A stretch of 64,000 bases of DNA from Ectothiorhodospira shaposhnikovii (GCF_016584105.1 NZ_NRSM01000008.1:62001-126000); one strand, 5' to 3'; positions 49,204-61,945 are shown, numbered from the stretch's first letter. Notes: generated from the letters alone by a model not told the origin. Numbers and translations are program-made.

Positions 49204-49682
49204 ACTTTTTAGCTACTCCTCCGGCTCTCGGGTGCCCGCCTGGCGGCCCACCCTCGGATTGATGATGGTGATCCGCGCCGGATTTTACCCTGAATGGGAC
49301 GCTTGTGGCGCGTCAAGCCTGTTTGAGCAATCCCTTAATTTATATATTGTGTCTTTCCTTATCTGATTTATCGTTGTATCTGAATGCCTTATGAGGCGGT
49401 GCAGCAAAAGGCCCCCTGTTTCGCTCGGGCTTGCGACAAGCCCCCCTGTCAGGGAAAATGCAGGCCGATAACGCCGTGGTCAATGCATATTCCATGTGGT
49501 ATCCATGACCGGGTGATATGCTCGTGCCTGATTCAACCTGCTGTCCCGGAACACTTTTTCAGCGACCAGTTTTGAGGTGTGCCGCGTTTTTCCGAGTCAT
49601 GCGAATAACCAGAACACCGCCAAACGGTGTCAATGCGGCAGACCATGAAGACCATTATTTCCACCCTTGTCAGGAGATCTGC
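49204..49682. other. 479-base divergent control region between metK and tkt
   Basis: No gene is supported. An AT-rich core (about 49335-49385) suggests promoters. A GC-rich hairpin (49230-49253) lies in the metK leader. On the tkt side GGGCTTG-CGA-CAAGCCC (49427-49443) forms a 7-base stem followed by CCCT-GTC-AGGG. The function of these is unknown; no known riboswitch pattern was recognised. Confidence 0.5.
49230..49253 (-). promoter_or_regulatory. GC-rich hairpin in the metK leader
   Basis: On the minus strand GGGTGGGCCGCC and GGCGGGCACCC can pair around a one-base loop (with a small mismatch), just upstream of the GGAGGAG ribosome site of metK. Such a stem could affect translation. No SAM-riboswitch consensus was recognised. 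Confidence 0.35.
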
Positions 49683-51680
49683 ATGCCTTCCCGCAAAGAG
49701 CTAGCCAACGCTATTCGTGCGCTTTCCATGGACGCGGTCCAGAAGGCCAACTCCGGTCATCCCGGTGCGCCCATGGGCATGGCCGACATCGCCGAAGTGC
49801 TCTGGAACGACTATCTCAAGCACAATCCGGCCAATCCCCAGTGGGCGGACCGTGACCGCTTCGTGATGTCCAATGGCCATGGTTCCATGCTGGTGTATTC
49901 CCTCCTGCATCTGAGTGGCTACGACCTGCCCATCGACGAACTCAAGCAGTTCCGGCAGTTCCATTCCCGTACCCCCGGCCATCCTGAATACGGCTACACC
50001 CCCGGTGTCGAGACCACCACCGGTCCCCTGGGGCAGGGCATCACCAATGCGGTGGGCATGGCCATCGCCGAAAAGGCCCTGGCAGCCCATTTCAACCGCC
50101 CCGGCCATGAGGTGGTGGATCATTACACCTATGCCTTTCTGGGCGACGGCTGCCTGATGGAAGGCATCTCCCACGAGGCCTGCTCCCTGGCCGGCACCCT
50201 GGGTCTGGGCAAGCTGGTGGCCTTCTACGACGACAACGGCATCTCCATCGACGGCGAGGTGGAAGGCTGGTTCACCGACGATACCCCCAAGCGTTTCGAG
50301 GCCTACGGCTGGCATGTGGTGCCGGGGGTGGATGGTCACGATGCCGAGGCGGTGAAGCAGGCCATCGAGCAGGCCCGGGCAGTGAAGGACCGTCCCACCC
50401 TGATCTGCTGCAAGACCATCATCGGCTGGGGTTCTCCCAACAAGCAGGGCAAGGAAGAGTGCCATGGCGCGCCCTTGGGCCAGGACGAGATCGCGCTGGT
50501 GCGCGAGACCCTCGGCTGGCCCCATGAACCCTTCGTGATCCCGGACGAGATCCGGGCCGGCTGGAATGCCCGTGACAAGGGCACCCAAGCCGAAAGCGCC
50601 TGGCAGGCCCGCTTTGCCGAATATGCCAAGGCCCACCCCGAACTGGCCGCCGAATTCACCCGCCGCATGGGCGGTGAGCTGCCCGCCGACTGGGCGCAGA
50701 AGGCCCAGGCCTTCGTTGAGGAGACCGTGGCCAAGGCCGAGACCATCGCCAGCCGCAAGGCTTCCCAGAACGCCATCGGCGGCTATGCCCCGGCCCTGCC
50801 GGAACTGCTGGGCGGCTCCGCCGACCTGGCCGGTTCCAACCTCACCCTGTGGAAGGGCTCCAAGGGCATCAGCAAGGAGGACGGCGACGGCAACTACCTG
50901 TTCTACGGGGTGCGGGAGTTCGGCATGGCCGCCATCATGAACGGGATCGCCCTGCACGGCGGCTTCATCCCTTACGGCGGCACCTTCCTGATCTTCAGCG
51001 ACTATGCCCGTAACGGCCTGCGCATGTCTGCCCTCATGAAGCAGCGGGTGATCTACGTGATGACCCATGATTCCATCGGTCTGGGCGAAGACGGCCCCAC
51101 CCACCAGCCGGTGGAGCAGGTCACCAGCCTGCGGCTGATTCCCAACATGCATGTCTGGCGTCCCTGCGATGCGGTGGAGACCGCCGTGGCCTGGAAGGCG
51201 GGCATCGAGCGCGCCGACGGTCCCAGTCTGCTGAGCCTGTCCCGCCAGAACCTGCCCCACCAGGCCCGCACCCAGGCCCAGTTGGCCGATATCGCCCGGG
51301 GCGGCTATGTGCTGCATGATGCCGGCGGCCAGCCGGATGCCATTATCCTGGCCACCGGCTCGGAGGTGGGGATTGCCATGGAGGCGGCCAAGACGATGGA
51401 GGCCAAGGGCAAGCGTGTCCGGGTGGTGTCCATGCCCTGCCAGGAAGTGTTCGATGCCCAGGATGCCGACTACCGGGAGTCCGTGCTGCCCGGCGCCGTG
51501 CGCGCCCGCGTGGCCGTGGAGGCCGGCGTGACCGTCGGCTGGCTCAAGTATGTGGGTCTGGATGGTCGCGTGGTGGGCATGGATCGCTTCGGCGAATCCG
51601 CCCCCGGCGGCGAGTTGATGAAACATTTCGGCTTCACGGCGGACAATGTGGTCAGTGCGGTGGAGGCCGTGCTGGGCTGA
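49683..51680 (+). CDS. tkt: Transketolase
   Basis: A 665-residue thiamine-diphosphate enzyme that moves two-carbon units between sugar phosphates in the Calvin cycle and pentose phosphate pathway. Motifs are the N-terminal [11 protein letters not shown], the ThDP site GDGCLMEG...DDNGISIDG, and the LATGSEV segment in the C-terminal domain. The ATG at 49683 follows AGGAG by 6 bases; the frame extends to 49518 but that part is not family-like. It leads the block tkt-gap-pgk-pyk-fba. Confidence 0.97.
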   Translation: MPSRKELANAIRALSMDAVQKANSGHPGAPMGMADIAEVLWNDYLKHNPANPQWADRDRFVMSNGHGSMLVYSLLHLSGYDLPIDELKQFRQFHSRTPGHPEYGYTPGVETTTGPLGQGITNAVGMAIAEKALAAHFNRPGHEVVDHYTYAFLGDGCLMEGISHEACSLAGTLGLGKLVAFYDDNGISIDGEVEGWFTDDTPKRFEAYGWHVVPGVDGHDAEAVKQAIEQARAVKDRPTLICCKTIIGWGSPNKQGKEECHGAPLGQDEIALVRETLGWPHEPFVIPDEIRAGWNARDKGTQAESAWQARFAEYAKAHPELAAEFTRRMGGELPADWAQKAQAFVEETVAKAETIASRKASQNAIGGYAPALPELLGGSADLAGSNLTLWKGSKGISKEDGDGNYLFYGVREFGMAAIMNGIALHGGFIPYGGTFLIFSDYARNGLRMSALMKQRVIYVMTHDSIGLGEDGPTHQPVEQVTSLRLIPNMHVWRPCDAVETAVAWKAGIERADGPSLLSLSRQNLPHQARTQAQLADIARGGYVLHDAGGQPDAIILATGSEVGIAMEAAKTMEAKGKRVRVVSMPCQEVFDAQDADYRESVLPGAVRARVAVEAGVTVGWLKYVGLDGRVVGMDRFGESAPGGELMKHFGFTADNVVSAVEAVLG

Positions 51681-51698
51681 GTGGCCGCCCAACATTGA

Positions 51699-52736
<1,038 letters not shown>

Positions 52737-52741
52737 CCGGT

Positions 52742-52775
52742 CGGCCCCCCCTCTCCTTGGGGAGAGGGGGGGCCG
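52742..52775. repeat. 15-base perfect inverted repeat between gap and pgk
   Basis: CGGCCCCCCCTCTCC at 52742-52756 pairs perfectly with 52761-52775 around TTGG. It starts 5 bases after the gap stop and is followed by TTTCCTTC. It could be a weak terminator or RNA-processing site adjusting gap and pgk expression. Its CCCTCTCC core resembles the element at 56740. Confidence 0.7.
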
Positions 52776-52900
52776 TTTCCTTCTCCATCTGGGGAAGAAA
52801 GGAGAGAAAACAACCCAGAGTCTTCCGGCAAGCCCCGGTTTGCCAGAACACTTTGCAAGACCCCAGAACAAATATCCGAAAACCATCCAAGGAGTTGCGC

Positions 52901-54079
52901 ATGTCCGTCATCAAGATGACCGATCTGGACCTGAAGGGTAAACGGGTGCTGATCCGCGAGGATCTCAATGTCCCCGTGAAGGACGGCAAGGTGACCTCGG
53001 ATGCCCGCATCCGCGCCAGCCTGCCCACCATCGAGCACGCCATGAAGGCCGGCGCCCGGGTCATGCTCATGTCCCACCTGGGCCGCCCGGAGGAGGGTGT
53101 GTTCAGCGAGGCCGACTCCCTGGCACCGGTGGCCGCCCATCTCTCCGGTCTGCTGGGCAAGGAAGTGCGCCTGGTACGGGATTACCTGAACGGGGTGGAG
53201 GTGGCCGAGGGCGAAGTGGTGCTGCTGGAAAACGTCCGTTTCAACAAAGGTGAGAAGAAGGACGACGAAGCCCTGTCGAAGCAATACGCCGCCCTCTGCG
53301 ACATCTACGTGATGGACGCCTTCGGCACCGCCCACCGGGCCCAGGCCTCCACCCACGGTGCCGGCAAGTTCGCCCCGGTGGCTTGTGCCGGCCCCCTGCT
53401 GGCGGCGGAACTGGAAGCCCTGGGCAAGGCCCTGGACAATCCGAAGCGCCCGCTGGTGGCCATCGTCGGCGGTTCCAAGGTTTCCACCAAGCTGACCGTG
53501 CTCGAATCCCTGTCCAAGGTGGTGGATCAGCTCATCGTCGGCGGTGGCATCGCCAACACCTTCATTGCCGCCCAGGGTCACGGGGTGGGCAAATCCCTGT
53601 GTGAAAACGACCTGATCCCCGAGGCAAAGCGCCTGATGGAAGCGGCGCGGGCCAAGGGCGGCGACATTCCCGTTCCCACCGACGTCACCGTGGGCAAGGC
53701 GTTCTCCGAATCCACCCCGGCCACCACATGCAAGGTGAGCGACGTGGCCGATGACGACATGATCTTCGACGTGGGGCCGGACACCGCCGCCGGTTACGCC
53801 GAACTGCTGAAGAAGGCCGGCACCATCGTCTGGAACGGCCCCGTGGGCGTGTTCGAGTTCGACCAGTTTGCCGCCGGCACCCAGGCCATGGGTGAGGCCA
53901 TTGCCGCCAGCGACGCCTTCTCCATCGCCGGCGGTGGCGATACCCTGGCCGCCATCGACAAGTACGGCCTGGCCGATCGCATTTCCTACATCTCCACCGG
54001 CGGTGGTGCCTTCCTGGAGTTCCTGGAAGGCAAGACCCTGCCCGCCGTGGCCATGCTGGAGGCCCGGGCCAGGGGCTGA
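52901..54079 (+). CDS. pgk: Phosphoglycerate kinase
   Basis: A 392-residue two-domain kinase. N-terminal hallmarks are [15 protein letters not shown] and SHLGRP; the hinge and nucleotide region has GGSKVSTKL; the C-terminus holds GGGDTLAA and [14 protein letters not shown]. It moves a phosphate between 1,3-bisphosphoglycerate and ADP. AAGGAG lies 6 bases before the ATG at 52901. It follows gap after a hairpin. Confidence 0.97.
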   Translation: MSVIKMTDLDLKGKRVLIREDLNVPVKDGKVTSDARIRASLPTIEHAMKAGARVMLMSHLGRPEEGVFSEADSLAPVAAHLSGLLGKEVRLVRDYLNGVEVAEGEVVLLENVRFNKGEKKDDEALSKQYAALCDIYVMDAFGTAHRAQASTHGAGKFAPVACAGPLLAAELEALGKALDNPKRPLVAIVGGSKVSTKLTVLESLSKVVDQLIVGGGIANTFIAAQGHGVGKSLCENDLIPEAKRLMEAARAKGGDIPVPTDVTVGKAFSESTPATTCKVSDVADDDMIFDVGPDTAAGYAELLKKAGTIVWNGPVGVFEFDQFAAGTQAMGEAIAASDAFSIAGGGDTLAAIDKYGLADRISYISTGGGAFLEFLEGKTLPAVAMLEARARG

Positions 54080-54131
54080 GCGGTCATCACCCACCACCTT
54101 CGGTACCTACCGAGCAAGGACAAGGCCCGAC

Positions 54132-55574
54132 ATGCGTAGAACCAAAATCGTAGCAACCCTGGGACCGGCCACGGACAGCCCGTCCGCCATGCGCGCGCTG
54201 GTGAAGGCCGGCGTGGATGTGGTGCGCATCAACTTTTCCCACGGCGATCCGGACGATCACCGCAAGCGGGTGGCCCTGTTGCGGGAGACCGCCCGGGAAG
54301 CCTCACGCATCGTCGCCGTGCTGGGGGACCTGCAGGGTCCTAAGATCCGCACCGCCCGCTTTGCCTCGGGCAGCGTGGAACTGAAGGAGGGCGATGACTT
54401 CGTCCTGGACGCGGACCTGGCCCCCAATGCCGGCACCCGGGAGCGGGTGGGCATCACCTACAAGGAACTGCCCGGCGACGTCAGCCCCGGCGACAGCCTG
54501 CTGCTGGATGATGGTCGCCTGGTGCTGACGGTGGAACGGGTGGAGGGGCCGCGGATCCATACCCGTGTGGCCGTGGGCGGCACCCTGTCCAACAACAAGG
54601 GCATCAACCGCCAGGGGGGCGGCCTGTCCGCCCCCGCCATCACCGACAAGGACCGGGAGGATATCCGCCTGGCCGCCGAGCTGGACGTGGATTTTCTTGC
54701 CATTTCCTTCCCCCGCAGCGCCGCCGACGTCAACCGCGCCCGGGAACTGTTGAGGGAGGCCGGCGGGCAGGGAGGGATCTGCGCCAAGATCGAACGGGCC
54801 GAGGCGGTGGACGCCATCGATGAGATCCTCACCGCCACCGACGTGATCATGATCGCCCGTGGCGACCTGGGGGTGGAGATCGGGGACGCGGAGCTGCCGG
54901 GGGTGCAAAAGCGCCTGATCCAGCAGGCCCGCACCCGCAACCGGGTGGTGATCACCGCCACCCAGATGATGGAATCCATGATCCAGAATCCCATCCCCAC
55001 CCGGGCCGAGGTGTTCGACGTGGCCAATGCGGTACTGGACGGCACTGACGCGGTCATGCTCTCCGGGGAAACGGCCACCGGCAACTATCCCCACAAGGCG
55101 GTGGAGGCCATGGGGCGGATCTGCGAAGCGGCGGAGCGCCAGCGCAGTGCCCGGGTATCCACCCACCGCATGGACAGCTACTTTGAACGGGTGGACGAGG
55201 CCATTGCCATGGCTACCATGTACACCGCCAACCATCTGGATGTGCGCGCCATCGCCGCCATGACCGAATCCGGCTCCACGGCCCTGTGGATGTCCCGCAT
55301 CAGTTCCGGTATCCCCATCTTCGCCATGACCCGTCATCAGTGCACCTGTCGTCGGATGGCGTTGTACCGGGGGGTCTATCCGGTCCTGTTCGAGAGCGAC
55401 AATACCAGTCATGCGGCCAACAACCGTCAGGTGGTGGCCATGCTGCAGGAGGCCGGCATTGTCAGGGACGGCGACCTGGTCATCATCACCAAGGGGGATC
55501 TCACCGGCGTCATGGGCGGGACCAACGCCATGAAGATCGTCCAGGTGGGTGCATTGCAGGACTTTGCCCCATAG
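54132..55574 (+). CDS. pyk: Pyruvate kinase
   Basis: A 480-residue enzyme. The N-terminal [14 protein letters not shown], the B-domain entry GDLQGPKIR, the active-site loop [12 protein letters not shown] and [12 protein letters not shown] are diagnostic. It makes pyruvate and ATP from phosphoenolpyruvate. The ATG at 54132 gives the standard N-terminus. Its presence in a Calvin-type block is common in this group. Confidence 0.97.
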   Translation: MRRTKIVATLGPATDSPSAMRALVKAGVDVVRINFSHGDPDDHRKRVALLRETAREASRIVAVLGDLQGPKIRTARFASGSVELKEGDDFVLDADLAPNAGTRERVGITYKELPGDVSPGDSLLLDDGRLVLTVERVEGPRIHTRVAVGGTLSNNKGINRQGGGLSAPAITDKDREDIRLAAELDVDFLAISFPRSAADVNRARELLREAGGQGGICAKIERAEAVDAIDEILTATDVIMIARGDLGVEIGDAELPGVQKRLIQQARTRNRVVITATQMMESMIQNPIPTRAEVFDVANAVLDGTDAVMLSGETATGNYPHKAVEAMGRICEAAERQRSARVSTHRMDSYFERVDEAIAMATMYTANHLDVRAIAAMTESGSTALWMSRISSGIPIFAMTRHQCTCRRMALYRGVYPVLFESDNTSHAANNRQVVAMLQEAGIVRDGDLVIITKGDLTGVMGGTNAMKIVQVGALQDFAP

Positions 55575-55657
55575 GCGCCCTTGATTCTCGAACCCATAAC
55601 GACAACGATACCGAACCGCATAGCGATTCGAAGACCACAACCCACAGGAGGTCCCTC

Positions 55658-56722
55658 ATGGCCCTGATTTCTCTGAGACAGTTGCTGGACCATGCCGCCG
55701 AGCACGGTTACGGCATGCCCGCCTTCAACGCCAACAACATGGAGCAGGTGCACGCGGTCATGCAGGCCGCCGACGAGGTGGATGCCCCGGTGATCATTCA
55801 GGCCTCCGCCGGTGCCCGCAAATATGCCGGCGAGCCCTTCCTGCGCCATCTCATCATCGCCGCGGCGGAACAGTATCCCCACATCCCCATCGTGCTGCAC
55901 CAGGACCATGGCGGTGAACCTGCGGTGTGCCTGGCGTCCATCCAGTCCGGCTTCACCTCGGTGATGATGGACGGCTCCCTGATGCCCGATATGAAGACGC
56001 CTTCCACCTATGAGTACAACGTGGAAGTGACCCGCCAGGTGACCGAGATGGCCCACTGGCTGGGCGTGTCCGTGGAAGGCGAACTGGGCTGCCTGGGTTC
56101 CCTGGAAACCGGCATGGCCGGCGAGGAAGACGGTTCCGGCGCCGAAGGCCAGCTGTCCCATGACCAGCTGCTCACCGACCCGGACGAGGCCGCCGACTTC
56201 GTCAAGAAGACCGGCGTGGATGCCCTGGCCATTGCCATCGGCACCAGCCACGGCGCCTACAAGTTCACCCGCCCGCCCACCGGCGACATCCTGGCCATCA
56301 AGCGCATCAAAGAGATCCATGCCCGCATCCCCAACACCCATCTGGTGATGCACGGCTCTTCTTCCGTGCCCCAGGACTGGCTCAAGATCATCAACGAGCA
56401 CGGTGGTGACATGGGCGAGACCTACGGCGTGCCGGTGGAAGAGATCCAGGAAGGCATCAAGCACGGCGTGCGCAAGGTGAACATCGATACCGACCTGCGC
56501 ATGGCCTCCACCGGTGCCATTCGCAAGTTCCTGGCGGAAAATCCCAAGGAATTTGATCCCCGCAAGTTCCTCAAGGTCTCCACCGCCGCCATGAAGGACA
56601 TCTGCAAGGCTCGCTACGAGGCCTTCGGCTGCGCCGGCATGGCCTCCAGGATCAAGCCCGTGAGCCTGGAAGCCATGGTCAAGCGCTACAAGTCCGGCGA
56701 GCTGGCGCCCAAGGTGCAGTAA
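55658..56722 (+). CDS. fba: Fructose-bisphosphate aldolase class II
   Basis: A 354-residue zinc aldolase of the CbbA/Fba type. HQDHGG holds a zinc ligand and EGELGCLG and GTSHGAYKF are typical. VMHGSSSVP and [11 protein letters not shown] match the phosphate-binding parts. It condenses dihydroxyacetone phosphate with glyceraldehyde 3-phosphate (and likely with erythrose 4-phosphate in the Calvin cycle). AGGAGG lies 6 bases before the ATG. It closes the carbon-metabolism block. Confidence 0.96.
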   Translation: MALISLRQLLDHAAEHGYGMPAFNANNMEQVHAVMQAADEVDAPVIIQASAGARKYAGEPFLRHLIIAAAEQYPHIPIVLHQDHGGEPAVCLASIQSGFTSVMMDGSLMPDMKTPSTYEYNVEVTRQVTEMAHWLGVSVEGELGCLGSLETGMAGEEDGSGAEGQLSHDQLLTDPDEAADFVKKTGVDALAIAIGTSHGAYKFTRPPTGDILAIKRIKEIHARIPNTHLVMHGSSSVPQDWLKIINEHGGDMGETYGVPVEEIQEGIKHGVRKVNIDTDLRMASTGAIRKFLAENPKEFDPRKFLKVSTAAMKDICKARYEAFGCAGMASRIKPVSLEAMVKRYKSGELAPKVQ

Positions 56723-56739
56723 GGTAAACGCCGCGCAAG

Positions 56740-56764
56740 CCCCTCTCTCCTTGCGGGAGAGGGG
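56740..56764. repeat. CCCCTCTC-type palindrome after fba
   Basis: CCCCTCTC and GAGAGGGG pair (8 bases plus a short inner stem). It is followed by TTGGGGTGAGGGG, the form seen in a widespread gammaproteobacterial intergenic repeat. It may also help end transcription of the fba operon. Confidence 0.6.
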
Positions 56765-56874
56765 TTGGGGTGAGGGGAATGCGGTTCTGCTAAAGTATCA
56801 ACAAATAGGCGCGCCGTTCATTTCCACCCCTTCTCTCTCTTCGGGCGAAGGCTGTCGATATCCCTGGACCCCGC

Positions 56875-57936
56875 ATGCACACACCCAGCCCTCGTCTCCT
56901 TGCCTGCCTTCTGCCGCTCCTGCTCCTGCCCGCCACGGCGCCGGCGACCCCGCTGGCCGAAGCCCTTCAGTCCTGCGCCGGCATCACCGATGCCGATGCT
57001 CGCCTGGCCTGTTACGACCGGCTGGCCGACCTGTCCGTCGCAGACGACGGGGATGCCGCGCCACTGCCATCCAGAACCCTGGCACTGCCCGGAGGGGCGG
57101 AGGCACGGGATCCTGATCCGTCCCGCCGCCCTGCCTCCCGCATCGACGCCGTCTGGGGTTTCGCCCCGGACAGCAGCCGTTACGTGATCGCCTCCCACCG
57201 TCCCAGTTATCTGCTGCCAGCCCGTTACACCGACCGCCCCAACGAACAGCCCTTCTCACCCCTGATGGAACTGGCCGATGCCGACCGGGTGGAGCTGGAC
57301 TCGGTGGAGGCCAGGTTCCAGTTCAGTTTCAAAACTCGACTCTGGGCTACGGATGACCGCCGCTGGGGCCTGTGGGGCGCCTATACCCAGCAGAGTCAGT
57401 GGCAGGTCTATAACGACCGGGATGGGGCCTCGCGACCCTTTCGTGAAACCAACTACATGCCGGAGCTGATCCTGAGCTACCGGCCGGACCTGTCCCTGGG
57501 AGGCTTCCACTGGCGCCTGCTCAATGTGGGTTACAACCACCAGTCCAACGGTCGGGCCGAGCCCCTGTCCCGCAGCTGGGACCGGCTCTTTGCCGAGGTG
57601 GGGGTGGAACGGGGTGATCTGGTCATCAATGCCCGGATCTGGCACCGGATACAGGAAAGTGACAGCCGGGACGACAACCCGGACATCACCGACTATCTGG
57701 GCTACGGCGACCTCACTGCCTTCTGGCAGCAGGGTGGCCACAGCTACACCCTGATGCTCAGGGGGCGTCCCAGCACCGGCAAGGGTGCCGTCCAGGCCAC
57801 CTGGATGAGCCCCCCGATACTGGGGCCTCTGAGGGCCTATACCCAGGTCTTCAGCGGCTATGGGGAGAGCATGATCGACTACAACTGGCGCCAGAACACC
57901 CTGGGTTTCGGGCTGGCCCTGAGTGATCTTTACTGA
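56875..57936 (+). CDS. pldA: Outer-membrane phospholipase A1
   Basis: A 353-residue protein with a signal peptide (about 1-24) and an N-terminal pre-barrel region of about 70 residues ([18 protein letters not shown]). The barrel contains the catalytic YNHQSNG with H222 and S224, and the calcium-binding SRSWDR. Phospholipase A1 (OMPLA) hydrolyses lipids that accumulate in the outer leaflet. E. coli PldA is shorter; the extra N-terminal part is shared by several gammaproteobacterial homologues. Its end overlaps betA by 7 bases in convergent orientation. Confidence 0.92.
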   Translation: MHTPSPRLLACLLPLLLLPATAPATPLAEALQSCAGITDADARLACYDRLADLSVADDGDAAPLPSRTLALPGGAEARDPDPSRRPASRIDAVWGFAPDSSRYVIASHRPSYLLPARYTDRPNEQPFSPLMELADADRVELDSVEARFQFSFKTRLWATDDRRWGLWGAYTQQSQWQVYNDRDGASRPFRETNYMPELILSYRPDLSLGGFHWRLLNVGYNHQSNGRAEPLSRSWDRLFAEVGVERGDLVINARIWHRIQESDSRDDNPDITDYLGYGDLTAFWQQGGHSYTLMLRGRPSTGKGAVQATWMSPPILGPLRAYTQVFSGYGESMIDYNWRQNTLGFGLALSDLY

Positions 57937-59615
57937 CCCTTGTCATGGGCGCCGGCGGCGCAATCCACCCGGAACACGGGGACTTGTTCCGGGGGCAGCG
58001 GCGCCCGTTGCCGCATCCGGTCGGCGATCTTTTCGGCCATCATGATGGTGGGGGCGTTGAGGTTGCCGGTGATGATGCGGGGCATGATGGATGCGTCCAC
58101 CACCCGCAGGCCCTCCACCCCGAACACCCGTCCTTCGCCATCCACCACTGCCATGGGGTCCTGGGGCGAACCCATGGCACAGGAACCCGCCGGGTGGTAG
58201 GCGGTTTCACCGTGCTCGCGCACGAAGGCATCCAGTGCCGCATCCGAGCGGGCCTCGCTGCCGGGGGAGAGTTCCCGTCCCAGATAGGGTGACAGGGACG
58301 GCTGGACCATGATCTCCCGGGTGAGGCGGATCGCATCCCGGAATTCCCGCCAGTCCTGGGGGTGGCTCATGTAGTTGAAGCGGATGCGTGGGGCCAGGCG
58401 CGGGTCCTTGCCGGCCAGGCGGATCCAGCCCCGGCTGGGGGAGCGCATGGAGCCCACATGGGCCTGGAAACCATGGGCCTCCACCGCCTGGGTACCGTTG
58501 TAATTGATGGCGATGGGCAGGAAGTGGTACTGGAGATTGGGCCACGGAAAGGCCGGATCACTGCGGATGAAGCCGGCGGCCTCGAAGTGGTTGCTGGCGC
58601 CGATGCCACGGCCGGAGAACAGCCATTGGGCGCCGATCCAGGGCTGGTTCCACCATTTCAGGGCCGGGTAGAGGGTGATGGGACGCTTGCACTGGTACTG
58701 GATGTAGATCTCCAGGTGATCCTGCAGGTTTTCGCCCACGCCCGGCAGGTCATGGACCACCGGGATGTCCAGGGCCTCCAGTTCGGCGGCCGGGCCGATC
58801 CCCGAGCGTTTGAGCACTGCCGGCGAGAGGATGGCGCCGGCGCAGAGCACCACTTCCCGCCGGGCATGGGCATGCCTGCGCCGACCCCGGTGGATGAAAC
58901 TGACCCCCCGGGCGGCATGTCCTTCGATGAGCACCTGCTCGGTGAGGGCGCGGGTCACGATGCGCAGATTGGGGCGCGGGCGGGCCAGGTCCAGGTAGCC
59001 ACGGGCGGTGCTGGAACGGCGCCCACGGGGGGTGGTGGTCCGGTCCATGGGACCAAAGCCCTCCTGCTGGTAGCCGTTGACGTCCGGCGTATGGGGGTGG
59101 CCGGCTTCCTGGGCCGCCTGGATGAAGGCCTGATAGAGGGGGTTGTTGTCCGGCCGGGGTGTGGTCACCCGCAGGGGGCCCTGGTCGCCGTGATAGGCGT
59201 CGGCGCCGATATCCCGATTTTCCGCCTTCTTGAAGTAGGGCAGGCAATGGGCATAGTCCCAGCCCGGCAGGTTGAAGTCCGCGGCCCAGTGGTCATAGTC
59301 CAGGGCGTTGCCGCGGATGTAGCACATGCCGTTGATGAGGGACGATCCCCCCAGGCCCTTGCCCCGGCCGCAGTCCATGCGGCGCCCGTTCATGTGGGGT
59401 TCCGGCTCGGTCTGAAAGCCCCAGTTATAGCGACGTCCTTGCAAGGGATAGGCGAGGGCGGCGGGCATCTGGGTACGAAAGTCCAGCCGCCAGTCCCGTC
59501 CACCGGCCTCCAGCAGCAGTACCTGGGTATCCGGGTCTTCGGTCAGTCGGGCGGCCAGTACGGCGCCGGCGGAACCGGCGCCGATGATGATGTAGTCGTA
59601 GGTCATGTCCTGCAT
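57930..59615 (-). CDS. betA: Choline dehydrogenase
   Basis: A 561-residue GMC flavoprotein. The FAD site is [15 protein letters not shown], the GMC signature is [15 protein letters not shown], and the C-terminal HPAGSCAMG carries the catalytic histidine. It oxidises choline to betaine aldehyde. AGGAG lies 4 bases before the ATG at 59615. It is last in the operon betI-betB-betA. Confidence 0.95.
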   Translation of the reverse strand: MQDMTYDYIIIGAGSAGAVLAARLTEDPDTQVLLLEAGGRDWRLDFRTQMPAALAYPLQGRRYNWGFQTEPEPHMNGRRMDCGRGKGLGGSSLINGMCYIRGNALDYDHWAADFNLPGWDYAHCLPYFKKAENRDIGADAYHGDQGPLRVTTPRPDNNPLYQAFIQAAQEAGHPHTPDVNGYQQEGFGPMDRTTTPRGRRSSTARGYLDLARPRPNLRIVTRALTEQVLIEGHAARGVSFIHRGRRRHAHARREVVLCAGAILSPAVLKRSGIGPAAELEALDIPVVHDLPGVGENLQDHLEIYIQYQCKRPITLYPALKWWNQPWIGAQWLFSGRGIGASNHFEAAGFIRSDPAFPWPNLQYHFLPIAINYNGTQAVEAHGFQAHVGSMRSPSRGWIRLAGKDPRLAPRIRFNYMSHPQDWREFRDAIRLTREIMVQPSLSPYLGRELSPGSEARSDAALDAFVREHGETAYHPAGSCAMGSPQDPMAVVDGEGRVFGVEGLRVVDASIMPRIITGNLNAPTIMMAEKIADRMRQRAPLPPEQVPVFRVDCAAGAHDKGQ

Positions 59616-59658
59616 GGGGCTCCTGAATCGGGTGGGGGAGGGACGGTGGGGCGTCGGG

Positions 59659-61143
59659 CTAGAACACGCTGTCCACCCCGCCGAGTTCCACGTACACCGA
59701 CTTGCGCTGGGTGTAGTGCTCCAGGGCGGCGCGGCCGTTCTCCCGGCCCAGTCCCGACTGCTTGTAGCCGCCCACCGGCATCTCCACCGGTGACAGGTTG
59801 TAGGTATTGATCCAGCAGATGCCTGCCTGGATCTGGTGGATCACCCGGTGGGCCCGGGCCAGATCCCGGCTGAATACGCCCGCGGCCAGGCCGTAGCGGG
59901 TGTCGTTGGCCCGCTGGATGACGGCCGCTTCATCCTCAAAGGACTGCAATACCATCACCGGGCCGAAGATCTCCCGGCGCACCAGGGGGTGGTCATCCGG
60001 GCAGTCGGCGAACACGGTGGGTGCCACGAAGGCCCCCTCCGGGGCGTCGTCGGGGCGCAGTCGTTCCCCGCCGATCAGGCAGCGCAGGCCGTCTTCCCTG
60101 GCCTGCCGGATGCGATCCATGACCTGCTCGCAGTGGGCCTCGCTGATGACCGGTCCCAGGGTGGTGGCCGGGTTCAGCGGGTCCCCGGCGCGGATGCGCC
60201 GGATGCGTTCCAGCAGCCGGGCCTGGAAGGTCTGGCGGATGGAGGCCTCCACGAAAACCCGGGTGCCATTGGTGCAGATCTGGCCGCTGCTGTAGAAGTT
60301 GGCCATCAGGGCCGCGTTCAGGGCCTGCTCCAGATCCGCGTCGGCAAAGATGATCAGTGGCGACTTACCCCCCAGCTCCATGGTGACCTGCTTGAGGCTG
60401 CTGCGGGCGGCATCGGCCATCACCGCCTTGCCGGTTTCCACCTCTCCGGTGAAGGAGACCTTGGCGATATCGGGATGATGAGTCAGCGCCCGGCCCACTT
60501 CCGCGTCTCCTTGCACCACGTTGAAGACACCCGGCGGCAGACCCGCCTCGGTGAAAATGTCCGCCAGCGCCAGGGCGCTCAACGGGGTGAGTTCGCTGGG
60601 CTTGAAGACCATGGCGTTGCCGCCGGCCAGGGCCGGGGCCGCCTTCCAGCATGCGATCTGCAGAGGGTAGTTCCAGGCGCCGATGCCGGCGCATACCCCC
60701 AGGGGTTCGCGGCGGGTGTAGATGAAGGCCTGCTCGCCCTGGGGGATCTGTTCCCCTTCCAGTCCCATGGCCAACCCGGCGAAATATTCCAGGGCGTCGG
60801 CGCCGGTCTGGATGTCCACGCTGGCGGTTTCGCTGATGGGTTTGCCGGTGTCCCGGGTTTCCAGGGTGGCCAGGGCCTGGTTGCGGTCCCGCAGCAGATC
60901 CGCCGCCCGGCGCAGGATGCGGCCACGGGCCATGGGGGGCATGGCGGCCCAGATTTTCTGGCCCTGCGCCGCCGAGCGCACGGCCTCATCCACCAGGGCC
61001 TGGTCTGCCGCCTGGATACGGGCGATGGTCTGCCCGGTGGCCGGGTTGACGGTTTCGAAATGGGGGGTATCCGGAGACTGGACAGGGTGTCCGTGGACGT
61101 AGCTGCCCTGAATGGGGGCGGTGGCGGGCTGGGTGTGGGGCAT
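59659..61143 (-). CDS. betB: Betaine aldehyde dehydrogenase
   Basis: A 494-residue NAD(P)-dependent aldehyde dehydrogenase. [10 protein letters not shown] holds the general base Glu, and [13 protein letters not shown] the catalytic Cys. The N-terminal region begins at ATG 61143 with GGGAG 5 bases away; an upstream frame to 61266 overlaps betI and is rejected. It converts betaine aldehyde to the osmoprotectant glycine betaine. It lies between betI and betA. Confidence 0.95.
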   Translation of the reverse strand: MPHTQPATAPIQGSYVHGHPVQSPDTPHFETVNPATGQTIARIQAADQALVDEAVRSAAQGQKIWAAMPPMARGRILRRAADLLRDRNQALATLETRDTGKPISETASVDIQTGADALEYFAGLAMGLEGEQIPQGEQAFIYTRREPLGVCAGIGAWNYPLQIACWKAAPALAGGNAMVFKPSELTPLSALALADIFTEAGLPPGVFNVVQGDAEVGRALTHHPDIAKVSFTGEVETGKAVMADAARSSLKQVTMELGGKSPLIIFADADLEQALNAALMANFYSSGQICTNGTRVFVEASIRQTFQARLLERIRRIRAGDPLNPATTLGPVISEAHCEQVMDRIRQAREDGLRCLIGGERLRPDDAPEGAFVAPTVFADCPDDHPLVRREIFGPVMVLQSFEDEAAVIQRANDTRYGLAAGVFSRDLARAHRVIHQIQAGICWINTYNLSPVEMPVGGYKQSGLGRENGRAALEHYTQRKSVYVELGGVDSVF

Positions 61144-61180
61144 GGGATCTCCCGGTGATTCGCGGGTGGAATGGGTCTGC

Positions 61181-61789
61181 TCAGGTTTCGGTGGTCCGGG
61201 GGGCGTGCCCCTCCAGCCAGGCCCGGGCGTTGTCCCGGGCCAGCCGCCGACAGGCTTCGATATCAATGCCTTCCGGTGTCAGGGCACCCCGCAGCCACAG
61301 GCCATCAATCAGCGCAGCCACGGACTGGGCGGCATCCCGGGCCTGATCCGCCGGCAGGACCTGACGGAACTGGTGGCACAGATTGGCGTACAGGCGCCGT
61401 TCGTTGACCCGCTGCAGGCGACGCAGGGCCGGTTGATGCATGCTGGCGGCCCAGAACTCCAGCCAGGCCCGCATGGCGGCCACATTGGTCTGACTGGAGT
61501 CGAAATTGCCGTCGATGATGGCGTCCACATGACCGGCAATATCCTCCGGAGGGATCCTGCGGCGCCGCTCCGCCACGGCTTCTCCCAACTGCTGGAGCAG
61601 GTAGCGCATGGTGGCCTCCATCAGCCCCGCCTTGTCCCCGAAATAATGGCTGATGATGCCGCTGGAGACCCCGGCAAGGCGCGCAATACGCGCAATGGTG
61701 GCGTCCGCCATGCCGTACTGGTGAATCGCCGTGAGTGTGGCCTTGATCAGTTGTCGGCGCCGTCCGGACGCCATGGGGGAAGGTTGCAT
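61181..61789 (-). CDS. betI: Choline-responsive repressor BetI
   Basis: A 202-residue TetR-family regulator. The helix-turn-helix is [20 protein letters not shown]; the C-terminal ligand domain resembles BetI, including the tryptophan-rich [10 protein letters not shown]. BetI represses the bet genes and is released by choline. GGAG lies 6 bases before ATG 61789; GTG 61819 and ATG 61801 are less likely. It is first in betIBA, directly next to two palindromes. Confidence 0.92.
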   Translation of the reverse strand: MQPSPMASGRRRQLIKATLTAIHQYGMADATIARIARLAGVSSGIISHYFGDKAGLMEATMRYLLQQLGEAVAERRRRIPPEDIAGHVDAIIDGNFDSSQTNVAAMRAWLEFWAASMHQPALRRLQRVNERRLYANLCHQFRQVLPADQARDAAQSVAALIDGLWLRGALTPEGIDIEACRRLARDNARAWLEGHAPRTTET

Positions 61790-61829
61790 TCTGTTCTCCA
61801 TCGGGCGCGTGTATTTCACTCTAAATCAG

Positions 61830-61847
61830 ATTGAACAATCGTTCAAT
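61830..61847. promoter_or_regulatory. BetI-type operator 1
   Basis: ATTGAACAATCGTTCAAT is a perfect 7-base inverted repeat with a 4-base centre, very close to the known BetI operator motif. It is 41 bases upstream of the betI ATG. Confidence 0.75.
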
Positions 61848-61854
61848 TATAGTT

Positions 61855-61872
61855 TGATTGATCGTTCAATCA
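61855..61872. promoter_or_regulatory. BetI-type operator 2
   Basis: TGATTGATCGTTCAATCA is a second perfect palindrome, with its centre 25 bases from the first. Both share a GATyGTTCAATm-like half. Together they could be bound cooperatively, and control betIBA and perhaps the divergent choline-binding gene. Confidence 0.7.
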
Positions 61873-61945
61873 GGGTTGATTTGTCGGCGGTGACTGGGCA
61901 TTCTGAAAAGGAAATACTGAATCAGTCAGCCGCTGTTACTCCTGT
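61873..61945. other. Control region between betI and the choline-binding protein gene
   Basis: Part of the 309-base gap 61790-62098, which also holds the two operators, the three 20-base repeats and a REP-like copy. This stretch contains no gene. The start point for the rightward gene is not identifiable. Confidence 0.4.

Noticed and set aside
49282-49316. TTGACG and TAAAAT as a metK promoter
   Set aside because: Spacing is 23 bases, too long for a sigma-70 promoter.
49204-49682. SAM riboswitch in the metK leader
   Set aside because: No consensus core of a known SAM riboswitch class was recognised; only a simple hairpin.
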